Assembly (NCBI GenBank): GCA_910579965.1 | Contig: CAJTWF010000024.1 | Coordinates: 1-43,356, forward strand | Source of the DNA: an uncultured Oscillospiraceae bacterium | GTDB taxonomy: Bacteria > Bacillota > Clostridia > Oscillospirales > Oscillospiraceae | Direction: 5' to 3' | DNA: 43,356 nt | Program-made: the position numbers and the translations under genes | Notes under the pieces: generated by a model | Database searches by the model: none | Told to the model about the DNA's origin: nothing | The model's input: the letters and a program-made list of their open reading frames with translations, nothing else | Shown here: piece after piece, positions 15,786 to 24,461 of the stretch | Layout: each line of letters opens with the position of its first letter | Position numbering within the stretch: the stretch's first letter is position 1

Positions 15786-16648
15786 AGCAGGGGAGGAGAG
15801 CCCTTGCGGCCCTGCTGCTGGCGCTGTGGTGCCTGCTGGGAGGCGGATGCGTATCCATTGAGATCTCCCAGGCCGGACCCGGGGTTACCGCTGCGCCGGA
15901 GGATATACCGGCGTTTTCGGGAGATCCCTACGTGGTCCTGCTGGACAACGAGCCCGGCTTTACGGAGAGCCAGCTCACGTCCAGCTCCTATGAGACCTAC
16001 AGCCCCTTGGATCAGCTGGGCCGGTGCGGTCAGGCCATGGCCTGCGTAGGGACGGATTTGATGCCCACAGAGGAGCGGGGAGCCATCGGCTCCGTGAAGC
16101 CCACGGGCTGGCAGACGGTGAAGTACGACTGCGTGGACGGCAAGTATCTCTATAACCGCTGCCATCTCATCGGCTTCCAGCTCACCGGCGAGAACGCCAA
16201 CAAACAGAACCTCATCACCGGCACCCGGTACATGAACGTGGACGGGATGCTGCCCTTTGAAAACATGGTGGCCGACTACGTGAAGGAGACGGAGAACCAC
16301 GTCCTCTACCGGGTGACCCCCTTCTTTGAGGGGGAGAATCTGGTTGCCAGCGGCGTGCAGCTGGAGGCCAAGAGCGTGGAGGATCAGGGCGAGGGCGTAT
16401 GCTTCAACGTGTATGTCTACAACTGCCAACCCGGCGTGGTCATCGACTACGCCACCGGGGAGAGCCGCCTGGAGGAGCGGACCGGGGACGAGAAGGAGTA
16501 TGTGCTCAACACCAGCTCCAAGAAATTCCACCTGCCCTCCTGCTCCGGGGCCGCCTCCATTGGCGAGGCCAACCGCCAGGACTTCTCCGGCAGCCGGGAG
16601 GAGTTGATGAACCGGGGGTATGACCCCTGCGGCGCCTGCAAGCCATAG
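15782..16648 (+). CDS. DNA/RNA non-specific endonuclease lipoprotein
   Basis: Exported nuclease, 288 residues. The start is a TTG at 15782, overlapping the previous stop, with AAGGGAGG ten bases upstream. The N-terminus is a lipoprotein signal with lipobox LGGGC (Cys about 23). The catalytic region holds NRCHLIGFQLTGENANKQN with His128 as the likely general base and a downstream Asn (about 140-144) as metal ligand. This is the pattern of the EndA/DNA-entry nuclease family, with Asn in place of the first Asp of the DRGH motif. The C-terminal 50 residues (KKFHLPSC to CGAC) form a small Ada-like, probably zinc-binding, module often appended to secreted nucleases. A role in DNA scavenging or uptake is inferred. 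Confidence 0.85.
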   Translation: MKQGRRALAALLLALWCLLGGGCVSIEISQAGPGVTAAPEDIPAFSGDPYVVLLDNEPGFTESQLTSSSYETYSPLDQLGRCGQAMACVGTDLMPTEERGAIGSVKPTGWQTVKYDCVDGKYLYNRCHLIGFQLTGENANKQNLITGTRYMNVDGMLPFENMVADYVKETENHVLYRVTPFFEGENLVASGVQLEAKSVEDQGEGVCFNVYVYNCQPGVVIDYATGESRLEERTGDEKEYVLNTSSKKFHLPSCSGAASIGEANRQDFSGSREELMNRGYDPCGACKP

Positions 16649-16660
16649 CAAAGGGTATGT

Positions 16661-16692
16661 CTTCTTTTTCTTTTGGAAAAAAGAAAAAGAAG
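16661..16692. repeat. AT-rich perfect stem-loop after the nuclease gene
   Basis: A 14-bp pyrimidine/purine stem (16661-16674 with 16679-16692) and a four-base loop GGAA. T-rich on one arm and A-rich on the other, so it could aid termination on either strand. Elements of this look seem common in this group; that is an impression only. Confidence 0.6.
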
Positions 16693-16709
16693 CAAAAAGA
16701 AAATCAACA

Positions 16710-16748
16710 GGGAGCCCCTGGGAGAACTTGTTTCTCCCAGGGGCTCCC
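16710..16748. terminator. Bidirectional terminator between nuclease and lacZ
   Basis: Perfect 17-bp stem (16710-16726 with 16732-16748), five-base loop. A T5 run follows on the plus strand and A-rich DNA flanks the other side, so it can serve both convergent genes. Confidence 0.8.
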
Positions 16749-16759
16749 GTTATGCCTTT

Positions 16760-19525
16760 TTATAGATGGATGAGGAAGGAGAAGCGGATATCCTGTCCGC
16801 TGTCCACCTGATAGGGGGGCTCCACATCGCTGCGCCAGCTGTCGATGCCGCCTACGCCCCGCATGGCCCCGCAGACCGTGACCACCGTGCGCACAGGCGG
16901 GGGCAGCTCCTCCCGGTGGGCGGCCTGCTCCAGCTGCTGGGGGGTGTAGGGGATGGCGGAGAAGGCCAGGGGCCGGTCCGCCATCTCCAGCGTCAGGCGG
17001 CAGCCGTCCGCCATGTCCAGGAGGACCGCCCGGGTGTCCGCGTGGCAGCCGCACTCCTGGGGGACCAGATAGCCGGGGATGTGGGGCCGCTCATGGTGCC
17101 AGCCAAAGACGCCGCCCCGCTTCCGGTCCGGGTAGGTCTCCCCGGAGAGGCCCAGCCACCGCACCGCCGCCACCGGAACCGGCGTGGCGAACCGCAGGCC
17201 CAGCAGGGGCAGCTGGGGCCGTCCCGGCCCGCCCCGGTAGAGGACGGACGCCTCCATGCGGCCGGAGCCGTCCACCGTGTACACCACCTCCGTGCGGAGC
17301 CCCGGCAGGGCCGGTGCGGCGAAGGTGCATCGGACGCTGACCGCGGCCTCGCTCTCCGCCAGCACCTCCATGCTCTCGCACCGCTGCCACCCGTCCGCCG
17401 CCGCCCAGACGGCGCTTTTCAGGGCAAAGCCGCAGCCCAGGTCATTCTCCGTGGGGGCCCGCCAGTAGGCCGGACGGGGGGCCCGCCACAGCCACTCCCT
17501 CCCCCCGGACACCAGGGACGCCGGGCCGCCCTCCGCGTAGGAGAACAGGACCTCAAAGTCCCGGCCCCGAACGCCCAGGGCCCCGTCCCCGCGGACCACG
17601 CGCAGGGGGCCGGGGGCTTTTGCCGGCAGAGGGGGCACGCTGGCCGCCGCCTGGCGGTTGGCTTCGTCCCGGGCCGCCCGGGCCTCCGGGGAGGCGTACC
17701 AGTACCGCACCTCCTGCATGGCCGGCTTCTCCGTCCCGTCGGCAAAGACGACGCCGTTGGCGCTGAAGGCGTAGTCGCTCTGCCGCTCCCCGAAATCCCC
17801 GCCGTAGCCCAGCACGCGGCGGCCATTGCAGTCCCTGCGCCACAGGGCCTGGTCCATGTAGTCCCAGATGAAGCCGCCCTGGTACTGGGGAAACGCCTCC
17901 TCCAGACGGATATAGCTCTCCATGCCGCCCAGGGAGTTGCCCATGTCGTGCATGTACTCGCACAACAGGAAGGGCTTGGCGGGACTGCTCTCCAGATACG
18001 CCCGGACCGCCTCCGGCGGGGCGTACATCCGGCTCTCCACGTCGGAGATCCGGTCATAGGCCCGGCAGTTGTACACGCCCTCATAGTGGACAATCCGGCT
18101 GGGATCGCTGGCGCGGAAGAAGTCCGCCATGGCCAGGATGTCCTCCCCGGCATAGGACTCGTTGCCGCAGGACCAGAAGAGGATGGACACGTGGTTCTTG
18201 TCCCGCTCGAACATGCTCCTGGCCCGGTCCACCACGCACTCCCGCCACTCCGGCAGGCTCCCGGGCACGTTCCAGGCCGGGTCTATGCCGTCCCGCTTCT
18301 GCCAGGACCCGTGGCTCTCCAGATTGGCCTCGTCCATCACGTAGATCCCGTTCTGATCGCACAGCTGGTACCACGCCGTCTGGTTGGGGTAGTGGCAGGT
18401 GCGCACCGCGTTGATGTTGTTGCGGAGGAACACCACCATGGCCGCGTCCATGTCCGCCTGACCGATGGCCCGGCCGGTCTCCGGGCTCCACTCGTGGCGG
18501 TTCACCCCCCGGAGCACCAGCCGCTCCCCGTTGAGCAGGATCACGCCGTCCCGTATCTCCAGGCGGCGGAAGCCGGTCTCGCAGGGCGTCACCTCCATGA
18601 CCCGCCCCCGGGAGCGGAGCGTCAGCGTCACCTGGTACAGCGCCGGGGTCCGGTGGCTCCAGGGGAGGACGTTCTCAAACCGGAGGCGCTGGCTGCGGAG
18701 GTACCGCCCCTCCGGCTTCAGGACCAGCGCCCCGTCAAAGAGGACGCCCTGGTCCGGATGGGCCACCCGGCAGGAGACGGACGCGCCCTCCGTCTCCCCG
18801 CTCAGCAGCAGCCGGAGGGACAGAACGCCGTCAGAGCCCTCCAGCCCCGCCTGCAGCCACAGGTCCTCCAGGTGGACCGCCGGCTTGGCGTAGAGGAACA
18901 CGGAGCGGAAGATGCCGCTGAACCGGAAGAAGTCCTGGTCCTCAATCCAGGCCGCGCTGGAGCGCTTGAAGACCTCCGCGCACAGCCGGTTGCCGGTGGG
19001 ACGGATATAGGGGGTGAGGTCAAAGTCCGAGGGGGTGAAGCTGTCCTCGGCGTAGCCCACAAAATGGCCGTTGAGCCAGAGGAAGAGGGCCTGCTCCACC
19101 CCCTGGAAGCTGACGCACACCCGTTTCCCCCGCAGGCCGGGGTCCAGGTCAAAGGTCCGGACGTAGCTGCCCACCGGGTTGTCCTCCCAGTCGATCTGGG
19201 GGGGCAGCAGCTGGGCGTGGCCGTCCCAGGGGTAGAGGCTGTTGATGTACTGGATCTGGCCATAGCCCTGCAATTCCATATGGCCCGGCACAAGAATGGT
19301 CCCAAAGGCGGAGTCGTCAAAATCCTCCCGCCAGAACGCCGCCGGGCGGGCTGCGGGGGCCCTGCTCCAGGCGAACCGCCACACCCCGTCCAGGGACTGG
19401 CGCAGGGAGGTCTCGCCCCGGGCCGCCTCCTGGGCGGAGGCGCAGCACATGTGGTCAGAGTGGGCGTCCAGCCGGTTCACCTGGAACACGGCTGGGTTGG
19501 TCAGCCATTGCAAATCTGCCTGCAT
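16760..19525 (-). CDS. lacZ: Beta-galactosidase, GH2
   Basis: Hydrolyses terminal beta-galactosides such as lactose; 921 residues, a little shorter than E. coli LacZ (about 1023), and no signal peptide, so cytoplasmic. Domain order is sugar-binding jelly roll (about 45-215), Ig-like domain, TIM barrel (about 310-600) and C-terminal Bgal_small_N-type domain. The acid/base is Glu403 in NLESHG and the nucleophile is Glu523 in LCEYMHDMGNS. AAGGAG precedes the ATG. The gene begins 31 bases after an AT-rich small gene and may be co-transcribed with it. No dedicated transporter or regulator is adjacent, although two sugar importers occur elsewhere in the window. Confidence 0.96.
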   Translation of the reverse strand: MQADLQWLTNPAVFQVNRLDAHSDHMCCASAQEAARGETSLRQSLDGVWRFAWSRAPAARPAAFWREDFDDSAFGTILVPGHMELQGYGQIQYINSLYPWDGHAQLLPPQIDWEDNPVGSYVRTFDLDPGLRGKRVCVSFQGVEQALFLWLNGHFVGYAEDSFTPSDFDLTPYIRPTGNRLCAEVFKRSSAAWIEDQDFFRFSGIFRSVFLYAKPAVHLEDLWLQAGLEGSDGVLSLRLLLSGETEGASVSCRVAHPDQGVLFDGALVLKPEGRYLRSQRLRFENVLPWSHRTPALYQVTLTLRSRGRVMEVTPCETGFRRLEIRDGVILLNGERLVLRGVNRHEWSPETGRAIGQADMDAAMVVFLRNNINAVRTCHYPNQTAWYQLCDQNGIYVMDEANLESHGSWQKRDGIDPAWNVPGSLPEWRECVVDRARSMFERDKNHVSILFWSCGNESYAGEDILAMADFFRASDPSRIVHYEGVYNCRAYDRISDVESRMYAPPEAVRAYLESSPAKPFLLCEYMHDMGNSLGGMESYIRLEEAFPQYQGGFIWDYMDQALWRRDCNGRRVLGYGGDFGERQSDYAFSANGVVFADGTEKPAMQEVRYWYASPEARAARDEANRQAAASVPPLPAKAPGPLRVVRGDGALGVRGRDFEVLFSYAEGGPASLVSGGREWLWRAPRPAYWRAPTENDLGCGFALKSAVWAAADGWQRCESMEVLAESEAAVSVRCTFAAPALPGLRTEVVYTVDGSGRMEASVLYRGGPGRPQLPLLGLRFATPVPVAAVRWLGLSGETYPDRKRGGVFGWHHERPHIPGYLVPQECGCHADTRAVLLDMADGCRLTLEMADRPLAFSAIPYTPQQLEQAAHREELPPPVRTVVTVCGAMRGVGGIDSWRSDVEPPYQVDSGQDIRFSFLIHL

Positions 19526-19556
19526 AGCGCATCTCCTTGTCTGATGGGAAACCTCC

Positions 19557-19979
19557 TCACGGGGATTCCTGGATTTTTACTATTCCGTCTTCTTTGAGGA
19601 CATGCAGCAAAAGAAGCTGTGGGTTGTCCACTTGATTCTTTTCCCTTATATCAAAAGTTTCTTCAATAAAACGCTCTGATGTTCTGATCTTTAAGTAGAA
19701 ATCCGTTGTATTCGTGTATCCAACCCAAAACCGCGCTGTGTTTTCATCAGTTTCCTTGAAATCTATTTCTTCCAGCAGCGTGTTATCCGCATCTAAAATG
19801 CCGAATTTCATATTTTCAAAAGGTTCATCTGTGTTATTTTCCACTCTGATCTCTATCATGTGTTCCGGAGTTTGCGCTATGTCCAGATTTTGGCGTCGCA
19901 GCCATATAACAGCGGCAAACAACAGCCCCAATATAAAAAAGATGAAGGAAAAAATCATCACTTTATGGGTTCTGGTCAT
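19557..19979 (-). CDS. Small membrane-anchored hypothetical protein
   Basis: Unrecognised protein of 140 residues. One transmembrane helix is at about residues 8-28 (MIFSFIFFILGLLFAAVIWL), followed by a polar, beta-strand-rich domain with alternating hydrophobic residues (IEIRVENNT, FWVGYTN), probably outside the cell. The ATG at 19979 was chosen because GGAGGAG lies eight bases upstream; a TTG at 20003 lies before that site. The DNA is markedly AT-rich compared with lacZ and purL on either side, which suggests acquisition from elsewhere. No function is proposed. Confidence 0.65.
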   Translation of the reverse strand: MTRTHKVMIFSFIFFILGLLFAAVIWLRRQNLDIAQTPEHMIEIRVENNTDEPFENMKFGILDADNTLLEEIDFKETDENTARFWVGYTNTTDFYLKIRTSERFIEETFDIREKNQVDNPQLLLLHVLKEDGIVKIQESP

Positions 19980-20142
19980 TGCCCGAGCTCCTCCAAATAA
20001 CAATGGTGAACGTTTTTATGATTCTTTTTCTTTCAATGATAGGGACGCTGGTTCAGCCTTAATCAATGTTGTGCAGTTTCAAGCATTTTCAGCTTTCTGC
20101 TGCTTTTGCTGATACAAATTCACACGGGTTGAAATAGGTTCG

Positions 20143-20167
20143 CTTGTGTACTAAGTGGTGTACCAAC
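20143..20167. repeat. Left flanking repeat of the C15-like gene
   Basis: CTTGTGTACT followed by GTGTACCAAC. A similar 25-base sequence lies at 20659-20683 on the other side of the gene; the first ten bases are identical and most of the remainder matches with small shifts. Confidence 0.4.
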
Positions 20168-20189
20168 CTAGCAGAAATAAACTAGAGCA

Positions 20190-20627
20190 TTATAATGCGG
20201 CTCTTACTTTTTCAATAAAATCTTCTGTAACATATTTTTTAGACGGAACATGGATAAAAATCACATGACAATTGCATTTTCTTAACATATACCAATAGGC
20301 TTCGTTACATAAGGATTGGATTGGCGTATTCCCTATATTAGTAATAATTCCGTTTTGATTCAATTTCATTGCAATTGAATCCACATTCACAGTTGAATAC
20401 AAGTACACCTGATCTCTTTGGGCAACGCAATCTATTCTTATATTCCCCTTTAGATTTTTGTCTAACCCAAACATATAGACTAAATCATATGTACAATTGA
20501 TATTGTCAATATCGTTCTTCAACCCGCCGTATGAATTTGTCAAAAATAATTTATCGCCGTTAAGCTTTCTTACGATTTTATTAGATGAATTGCCGTTCCC
20601 CTTAAAAGCAACGTATAAAACAGGCAC
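20190..20627 (-). CDS. Shortened pyroglutamyl-peptidase-like (C15) protein
   Basis: Predicted cytoplasmic protein of 145 residues; GTG start with AGG nearby. Read against pyroglutamyl peptidase I, the order of motifs is preserved: an N-terminal GNGNSSNKIV (for NPS), YDLVYMFGL (for the P-x-x-V-x-x-G-Q strand), IRIDCVAQ (for the catalytic-Glu segment), SLCNEAYWYML with Cys107 (for the CN nucleophile segment), and FIHVP with His126 (for the catalytic His). The usual Glu is Asp66, and the length is about 145 instead of 200-215. Activity is therefore uncertain. The gene is strongly AT-rich and flanked by similar 25-base sequences at 20143 and 20659, consistent with lateral transfer. Confidence 0.6.
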   Translation of the reverse strand: MPVLYVAFKGNGNSSNKIVRKLNGDKLFLTNSYGGLKNDIDNINCTYDLVYMFGLDKNLKGNIRIDCVAQRDQVYLYSTVNVDSIAMKLNQNGIITNIGNTPIQSLCNEAYWYMLRKCNCHVIFIHVPSKKYVTEDFIEKVRAAL

Positions 20628-20658
20628 TTGTTTACCTCGCTACATCCTAATTTGCAAA

Positions 20659-20683
20659 CTTGTGTACTTTTTGTGCACCAAAC
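20659..20683. repeat. Right flanking repeat of the C15-like gene
   Basis: CTTGTGTACT followed by GTGCACCAAAC, the partner of the sequence at 20143-20167. Same orientation, about 516 bases apart. Confidence 0.4.
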
Positions 20684-20730
20684 GCCGCCCGAACCCACAA
20701 AACCACTGCAACACAAGGGGTTCGGGCGGC
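20684..20730 (-). terminator. Long-loop hairpin downstream of purL
   Basis: A perfect 13-bp GC-rich stem (20684-20696 with 20718-20730) closing a 21-base loop, in the gap after purL. On the minus strand only GTTT follows, so termination strength is doubtful. Confidence 0.5.
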
Positions 20731-20774
20731 TGATACCTGTAACTTTCAAGAAAAAGAATGACAACAAAATCCGC

Positions 20775-23700
20775 TTACCGGAAGTACCGCGCCGCGCTAC
20801 GGAAGAGGCCCATGTCGTACACGCCGGGCACGTTCCGGTAGAGACTGGGGCCGATCCGCTCGCTGTGGCCCATCTTCCCCAGCACCCGTCCGTCCGGGGA
20901 GGTCAGGCCCTCAATAGCCCAGGCGGAGCCGTTGGGGTTGAAGGCGGCGTCCATGGTGGGCGCGCCGTCCAGGTCCACGTACTGGGTGGCGATCTGCCCC
21001 CCCTCCCGCAGCAGCGCCAGGGTGTCGGGCCGGGCGATGAACCGGCCCTCGCCGTGGGAGATGGGGACGCTGTAGATCTCTCCGGGGGCGGTCTCCAGCA
21101 GCCAGGGGGACAGGTTGGAGCACACCCGGGTGCGGACGATGGAGGACTGGTGCCGCCCGATGACGTTGTAGGTCAGGGTGGGGCAGGTCTCGTCCGTGTC
21201 CCGGATCCGGCCGAAGGGGAGCAGGCCCAGCTTGATAAGGGCCTGGAAGCCGTTGCAGATGCCCAGCATCAGTCCGTCCCGGTTCTCCAGAAGATCCGTG
21301 ACCGCATCCGTGAGCCGGGGGCTGCGCAGCAGGGAGACAATGAACTTGGCGGACCCGTCGGGCTCATCCCCGCCGGAGAAGCCGCCGGGGAGGAAGACGA
21401 TCTGGGCCCTGCGGACAGCCTCCTCCAGGGCCCGGGCGGAGGCCGTCAGGTCCTCCGTGGTCAGGTTCCGGATCACCACCGTCTCCGCCGCCAGCCCCGC
21501 CGCCAGGCAGGCCCGCTGGCTGTCGTACTCGCAGTTGGTGCCCGGGAACACGGGGATGACCACCCGGGGCTGTGCAATCCCGCGGCCCAGAACCGCCGGG
21601 GCCCCCTTGGTCCAGGTGACAGGTTCCACCGGCTCCGCCGTCCCGGCCCGGGTGGGGTAGACCTCCTCCAGAACGGACTCGTTGAGGGCCAGGAGCTCGT
21701 CGATGGGGGCGGAATCGTCCCCGATCACGATCACCGGCTCCGCCGTGGTCACGCCGATGGGCCTGGCCCAGGGCAGATCAACCTCCTCCGTCAGCTCCGC
21801 CACGATCACGGCGGGGGCGGGGGCGTACCAGTTGACGCCCTCCTCCCGGGACCGGAAGCCGATCCGGTTGCCGAAGGACATGTTCATCACCCCGTCGGCC
21901 AGCCCCTTCTCCGCCGCCCAGGCGGCCTTCACCTTCCCGGCCCGGGCCAGCTGGTGGAACGCCTCCCAGGCGGCCCGCTGGCTCTCGGCCCCGCCGCCGT
22001 CGGGGGCAAAGAGGTACACCGGCCGCCCCGGCTCCTTGAACTCGGGGGTGATGACCTCCCCGGCCTTCACCGGCGCAATGGCGAAGGAGATGAGGGTTGG
22101 GGGCACGTCCAGGTCCATAAAGGAGCCGGACATGGAGTCCTTGCCCCCGATGGCCGCCGCGCCGAAGTCCAGCTGTGCGGACAGGGCCCCCAGCAGGGCG
22201 GCGAAGGGCTTGCCCCACCGCGCGGGCTCATTGCGCAGCTTCTCAAAGTACTCCTGGAGGGTGAGATAGGCATTTTTGTAGTCCGCGCCCGCGGCCGCCA
22301 GCTTGGCGAGGGAGGCGGCCACCGCGTCGTAGGCCCCCTGGTAGGGGGCGGCGGAGGCGTACGCCGGGTCACAGCCGCAGGCCATGACGCTGGCCTGCTC
22401 CGTGGACTGTCCCGGCAGCACCGGCAGCAGGGCGGCCATGGACTGGGCCGGGGTCCGCTGGGTTCTGCCGCCAAAGGGCATGGTGAGGCTGCCCGCGCCG
22501 ATGGTGCTGTCAAACCGCTCCACCAGTCCACGGCGGGAGGCATAGGGGAGGCTGGCGGCCAGCTCCCGCAGAGAGGATGGCCGCTCCGCCCCGCCGCCCG
22601 CGTACCTGGGAACGGACACAGAAGCGTGCTTCACCGCGCCGTTGGTGTCCAGGAAGGCCCGGCTCAGATCGGCGATGGTCTCCCCCCGCCACTTCATCAC
22701 CATCCGGGGGCTCTGGGTGACCCGGGCTACCGGGTAGGCCTCCAGGTTCTCCTCCCCGGCCAGGGCGATAAAGGCCTCCGCGTCCTCCGGGGACACCACC
22801 ACCGCCATGCGCTCCTGGCTCTCGGAGATGGCCAGCTCCGTGCCGTCCAGGCCGTCGTACTTCTTGCGCACCGCGTCCAGGTTGATCTCCAGCCCGTCCG
22901 CCAGCTCGCCGATGGCCACGCTGACGCCGCCGGCGCCGAAGTCGTTGCACCGCTTAATCATCCCCGTCACCCTGGGGTTTCGGAAGAGGCGCTGGAGCTT
23001 GCGCTCCTCGGGGGCGTTGCCCTTCTGGACCTCGCTGGCCATGGTGGTGAGGGAGGAGAGGTTGTGGCTCTTGGAGGAGCCGGTGGCCCCGCCGATGCCG
23101 TCCCGGCCTGTGCGGCCCCCCAGGAGGATCACCACGTCCCCGGGGGCGGGCCGCTCCCGGCGGACGTTGGCCGCCGGGGCCGCCGCGGCCACCGCGCCGC
23201 ACTCCAGATGCTTGGCTGCGTAGCCGGGGTGGTAGATCTCCGCCACGTGGCCTGTGGCCAGACCGATCTGGTTGCCGTAGGAGGAGTAGCCCGCCGCCGC
23301 CGTGACCGCCAGCTTCCGCTGGGGCAGCTTGCCGGGCAGGGTGCCGGCAAAGGAGGCCCGGGGGTCACCGCAGCCGGTGACCCGCATGGCCTGATGGACG
23401 TAGGCCCGGCCGGACAGAGGATCCCGAATGCACCCGCCGATGCAGGTGGCCGCGCCGCCGAAGGGCTCGATCTCCGTGGGGTGGTTGTGGGTCTCGTTCT
23501 TGAACATGAGCAGCCAGTCCTGCTCCTCCCCGTCCACCAGGGCGGGCACGTGGATGGAGCAGGCGTTGATCTCCTCGCTCTCATCCAGCTCCGGCAGCAG
23601 GCCCCGCTTTTTCAGGGTCTTTGCGCCGATGGTGGCGACGTCCATCAGGGTCCGGGGCCGCTGGGCGGCCTTCTCCTGGCCGTAGACCTCCTCCCGGGCG

Positions 23701-24461
23701 GCCAGATACCGCCTGTAGGCCGCCTGGACGGCGGGGTCCTGGATGTCGATCTGGTCCAGGTGGGTGGAGAAGGTGGTGTGGCGGCAGTGGTCGGACCAGT
23801 AGGTGTCCACCAGCCGCACCTCGGTGATGGTGGGGTCCCGGCCCTCCGTGTCCCGGAAGTAGGCCTGGAGGAAGGTGAGGTCGTCCAGGTCCATGGCAAG
23901 GCCCAGCTTCTCCAGCAGGGCGGAGAGGCCCGCCCCGTCCAGGCCGGTGAAGCCGGAGAGGGTCTCCACCATGGGGGGCGCGTCGTGGGTCCGGGAGAGG
24001 GTCTCCGGCTTGTCCAGAGAGGCCTCCCGGCACTCCACGGGGTTGATGAGGTAGCCCCGGATCCGGTCCAGGTCCTCCCTGGAGAGGGGGCCCTCCAGGA
24101 GATAGACCTTGGCGCAGGCTACCAGGGGCCGCTCCACGCCGGCCATCAGGGCGATGCACTGGGCGCAGGAGTCGGCCCGCTGGTCAAACTGGCCCGGCAG
24201 GGCCTCCACCGCCAGCAGGGCGTGGAGGCTCCGGGGCTCCGGAAAGGTCTCGTCCCAGGTCACGTCCACCTGGGGCTCGGAGAAGACGATGGGCTTGGCC
24301 CGCTCGAAGATCTCCCGGCTGAGGCCCTCCACGTCGTAGCGGTTGAGGACCCGCACGCCGGTCAGCGGCGAGATGCCCAGAAAGCCCCGGAGATCCGAGA
24401 GCAGGTTCTCCGCCTCCGGCGACATGCCGGGGCGCTTTTCCACGTATACACGATAGACCAT
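20775..24461 (-). CDS. purL: Phosphoribosylformylglycinamidine synthase, single chain
   Basis: Purine biosynthesis enzyme converting FGAR to FGAM with glutamine and ATP; 1228 residues, the long single-chain form that carries its own PurS-like N-terminus and glutaminase domain. Two AIRS-type ATP-binding halves fill the middle (for example NETHNHPTEIEPFGGAATC and GGKDSMSGSF). The C-terminal class I glutaminase has the nucleophile Cys1069 in GICNGFQ and the catalytic His in ISHGEGRF. The ATG at 24461 overlaps the purD stop (TGATG) and sits seven bases from GGAGG; a GTG one codon upstream is too close to it. It is the second gene of a purD-purL operon. Confidence 0.95.
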   Translation of the reverse strand: MVYRVYVEKRPGMSPEAENLLSDLRGFLGISPLTGVRVLNRYDVEGLSREIFERAKPIVFSEPQVDVTWDETFPEPRSLHALLAVEALPGQFDQRADSCAQCIALMAGVERPLVACAKVYLLEGPLSREDLDRIRGYLINPVECREASLDKPETLSRTHDAPPMVETLSGFTGLDGAGLSALLEKLGLAMDLDDLTFLQAYFRDTEGRDPTITEVRLVDTYWSDHCRHTTFSTHLDQIDIQDPAVQAAYRRYLAAREEVYGQEKAAQRPRTLMDVATIGAKTLKKRGLLPELDESEEINACSIHVPALVDGEEQDWLLMFKNETHNHPTEIEPFGGAATCIGGCIRDPLSGRAYVHQAMRVTGCGDPRASFAGTLPGKLPQRKLAVTAAAGYSSYGNQIGLATGHVAEIYHPGYAAKHLECGAVAAAAPAANVRRERPAPGDVVILLGGRTGRDGIGGATGSSKSHNLSSLTTMASEVQKGNAPEERKLQRLFRNPRVTGMIKRCNDFGAGGVSVAIGELADGLEINLDAVRKKYDGLDGTELAISESQERMAVVVSPEDAEAFIALAGEENLEAYPVARVTQSPRMVMKWRGETIADLSRAFLDTNGAVKHASVSVPRYAGGGAERPSSLRELAASLPYASRRGLVERFDSTIGAGSLTMPFGGRTQRTPAQSMAALLPVLPGQSTEQASVMACGCDPAYASAAPYQGAYDAVAASLAKLAAAGADYKNAYLTLQEYFEKLRNEPARWGKPFAALLGALSAQLDFGAAAIGGKDSMSGSFMDLDVPPTLISFAIAPVKAGEVITPEFKEPGRPVYLFAPDGGGAESQRAAWEAFHQLARAGKVKAAWAAEKGLADGVMNMSFGNRIGFRSREEGVNWYAPAPAVIVAELTEEVDLPWARPIGVTTAEPVIVIGDDSAPIDELLALNESVLEEVYPTRAGTAEPVEPVTWTKGAPAVLGRGIAQPRVVIPVFPGTNCEYDSQRACLAAGLAAETVVIRNLTTEDLTASARALEEAVRRAQIVFLPGGFSGGDEPDGSAKFIVSLLRSPRLTDAVTDLLENRDGLMLGICNGFQALIKLGLLPFGRIRDTDETCPTLTYNVIGRHQSSIVRTRVCSNLSPWLLETAPGEIYSVPISHGEGRFIARPDTLALLREGGQIATQYVDLDGAPTMDAAFNPNGSAWAIEGLTSPDGRVLGKMGHSERIGPSLYRNVPGVYDMGLFRSAARYFR

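Noticed and set aside
16766..19597. A 943-codon plus-strand frame opposite lacZ
   Set aside because: No recognisable domain and atypical composition; the beta-galactosidase on the other strand has both catalytic residues.
20041..20066. Promoter for the small membrane protein gene (TTGATT with TATCAT)
   Set aside because: The spacer is 19 bases and the -35 match is modest, so it is not strong enough to list as a feature.
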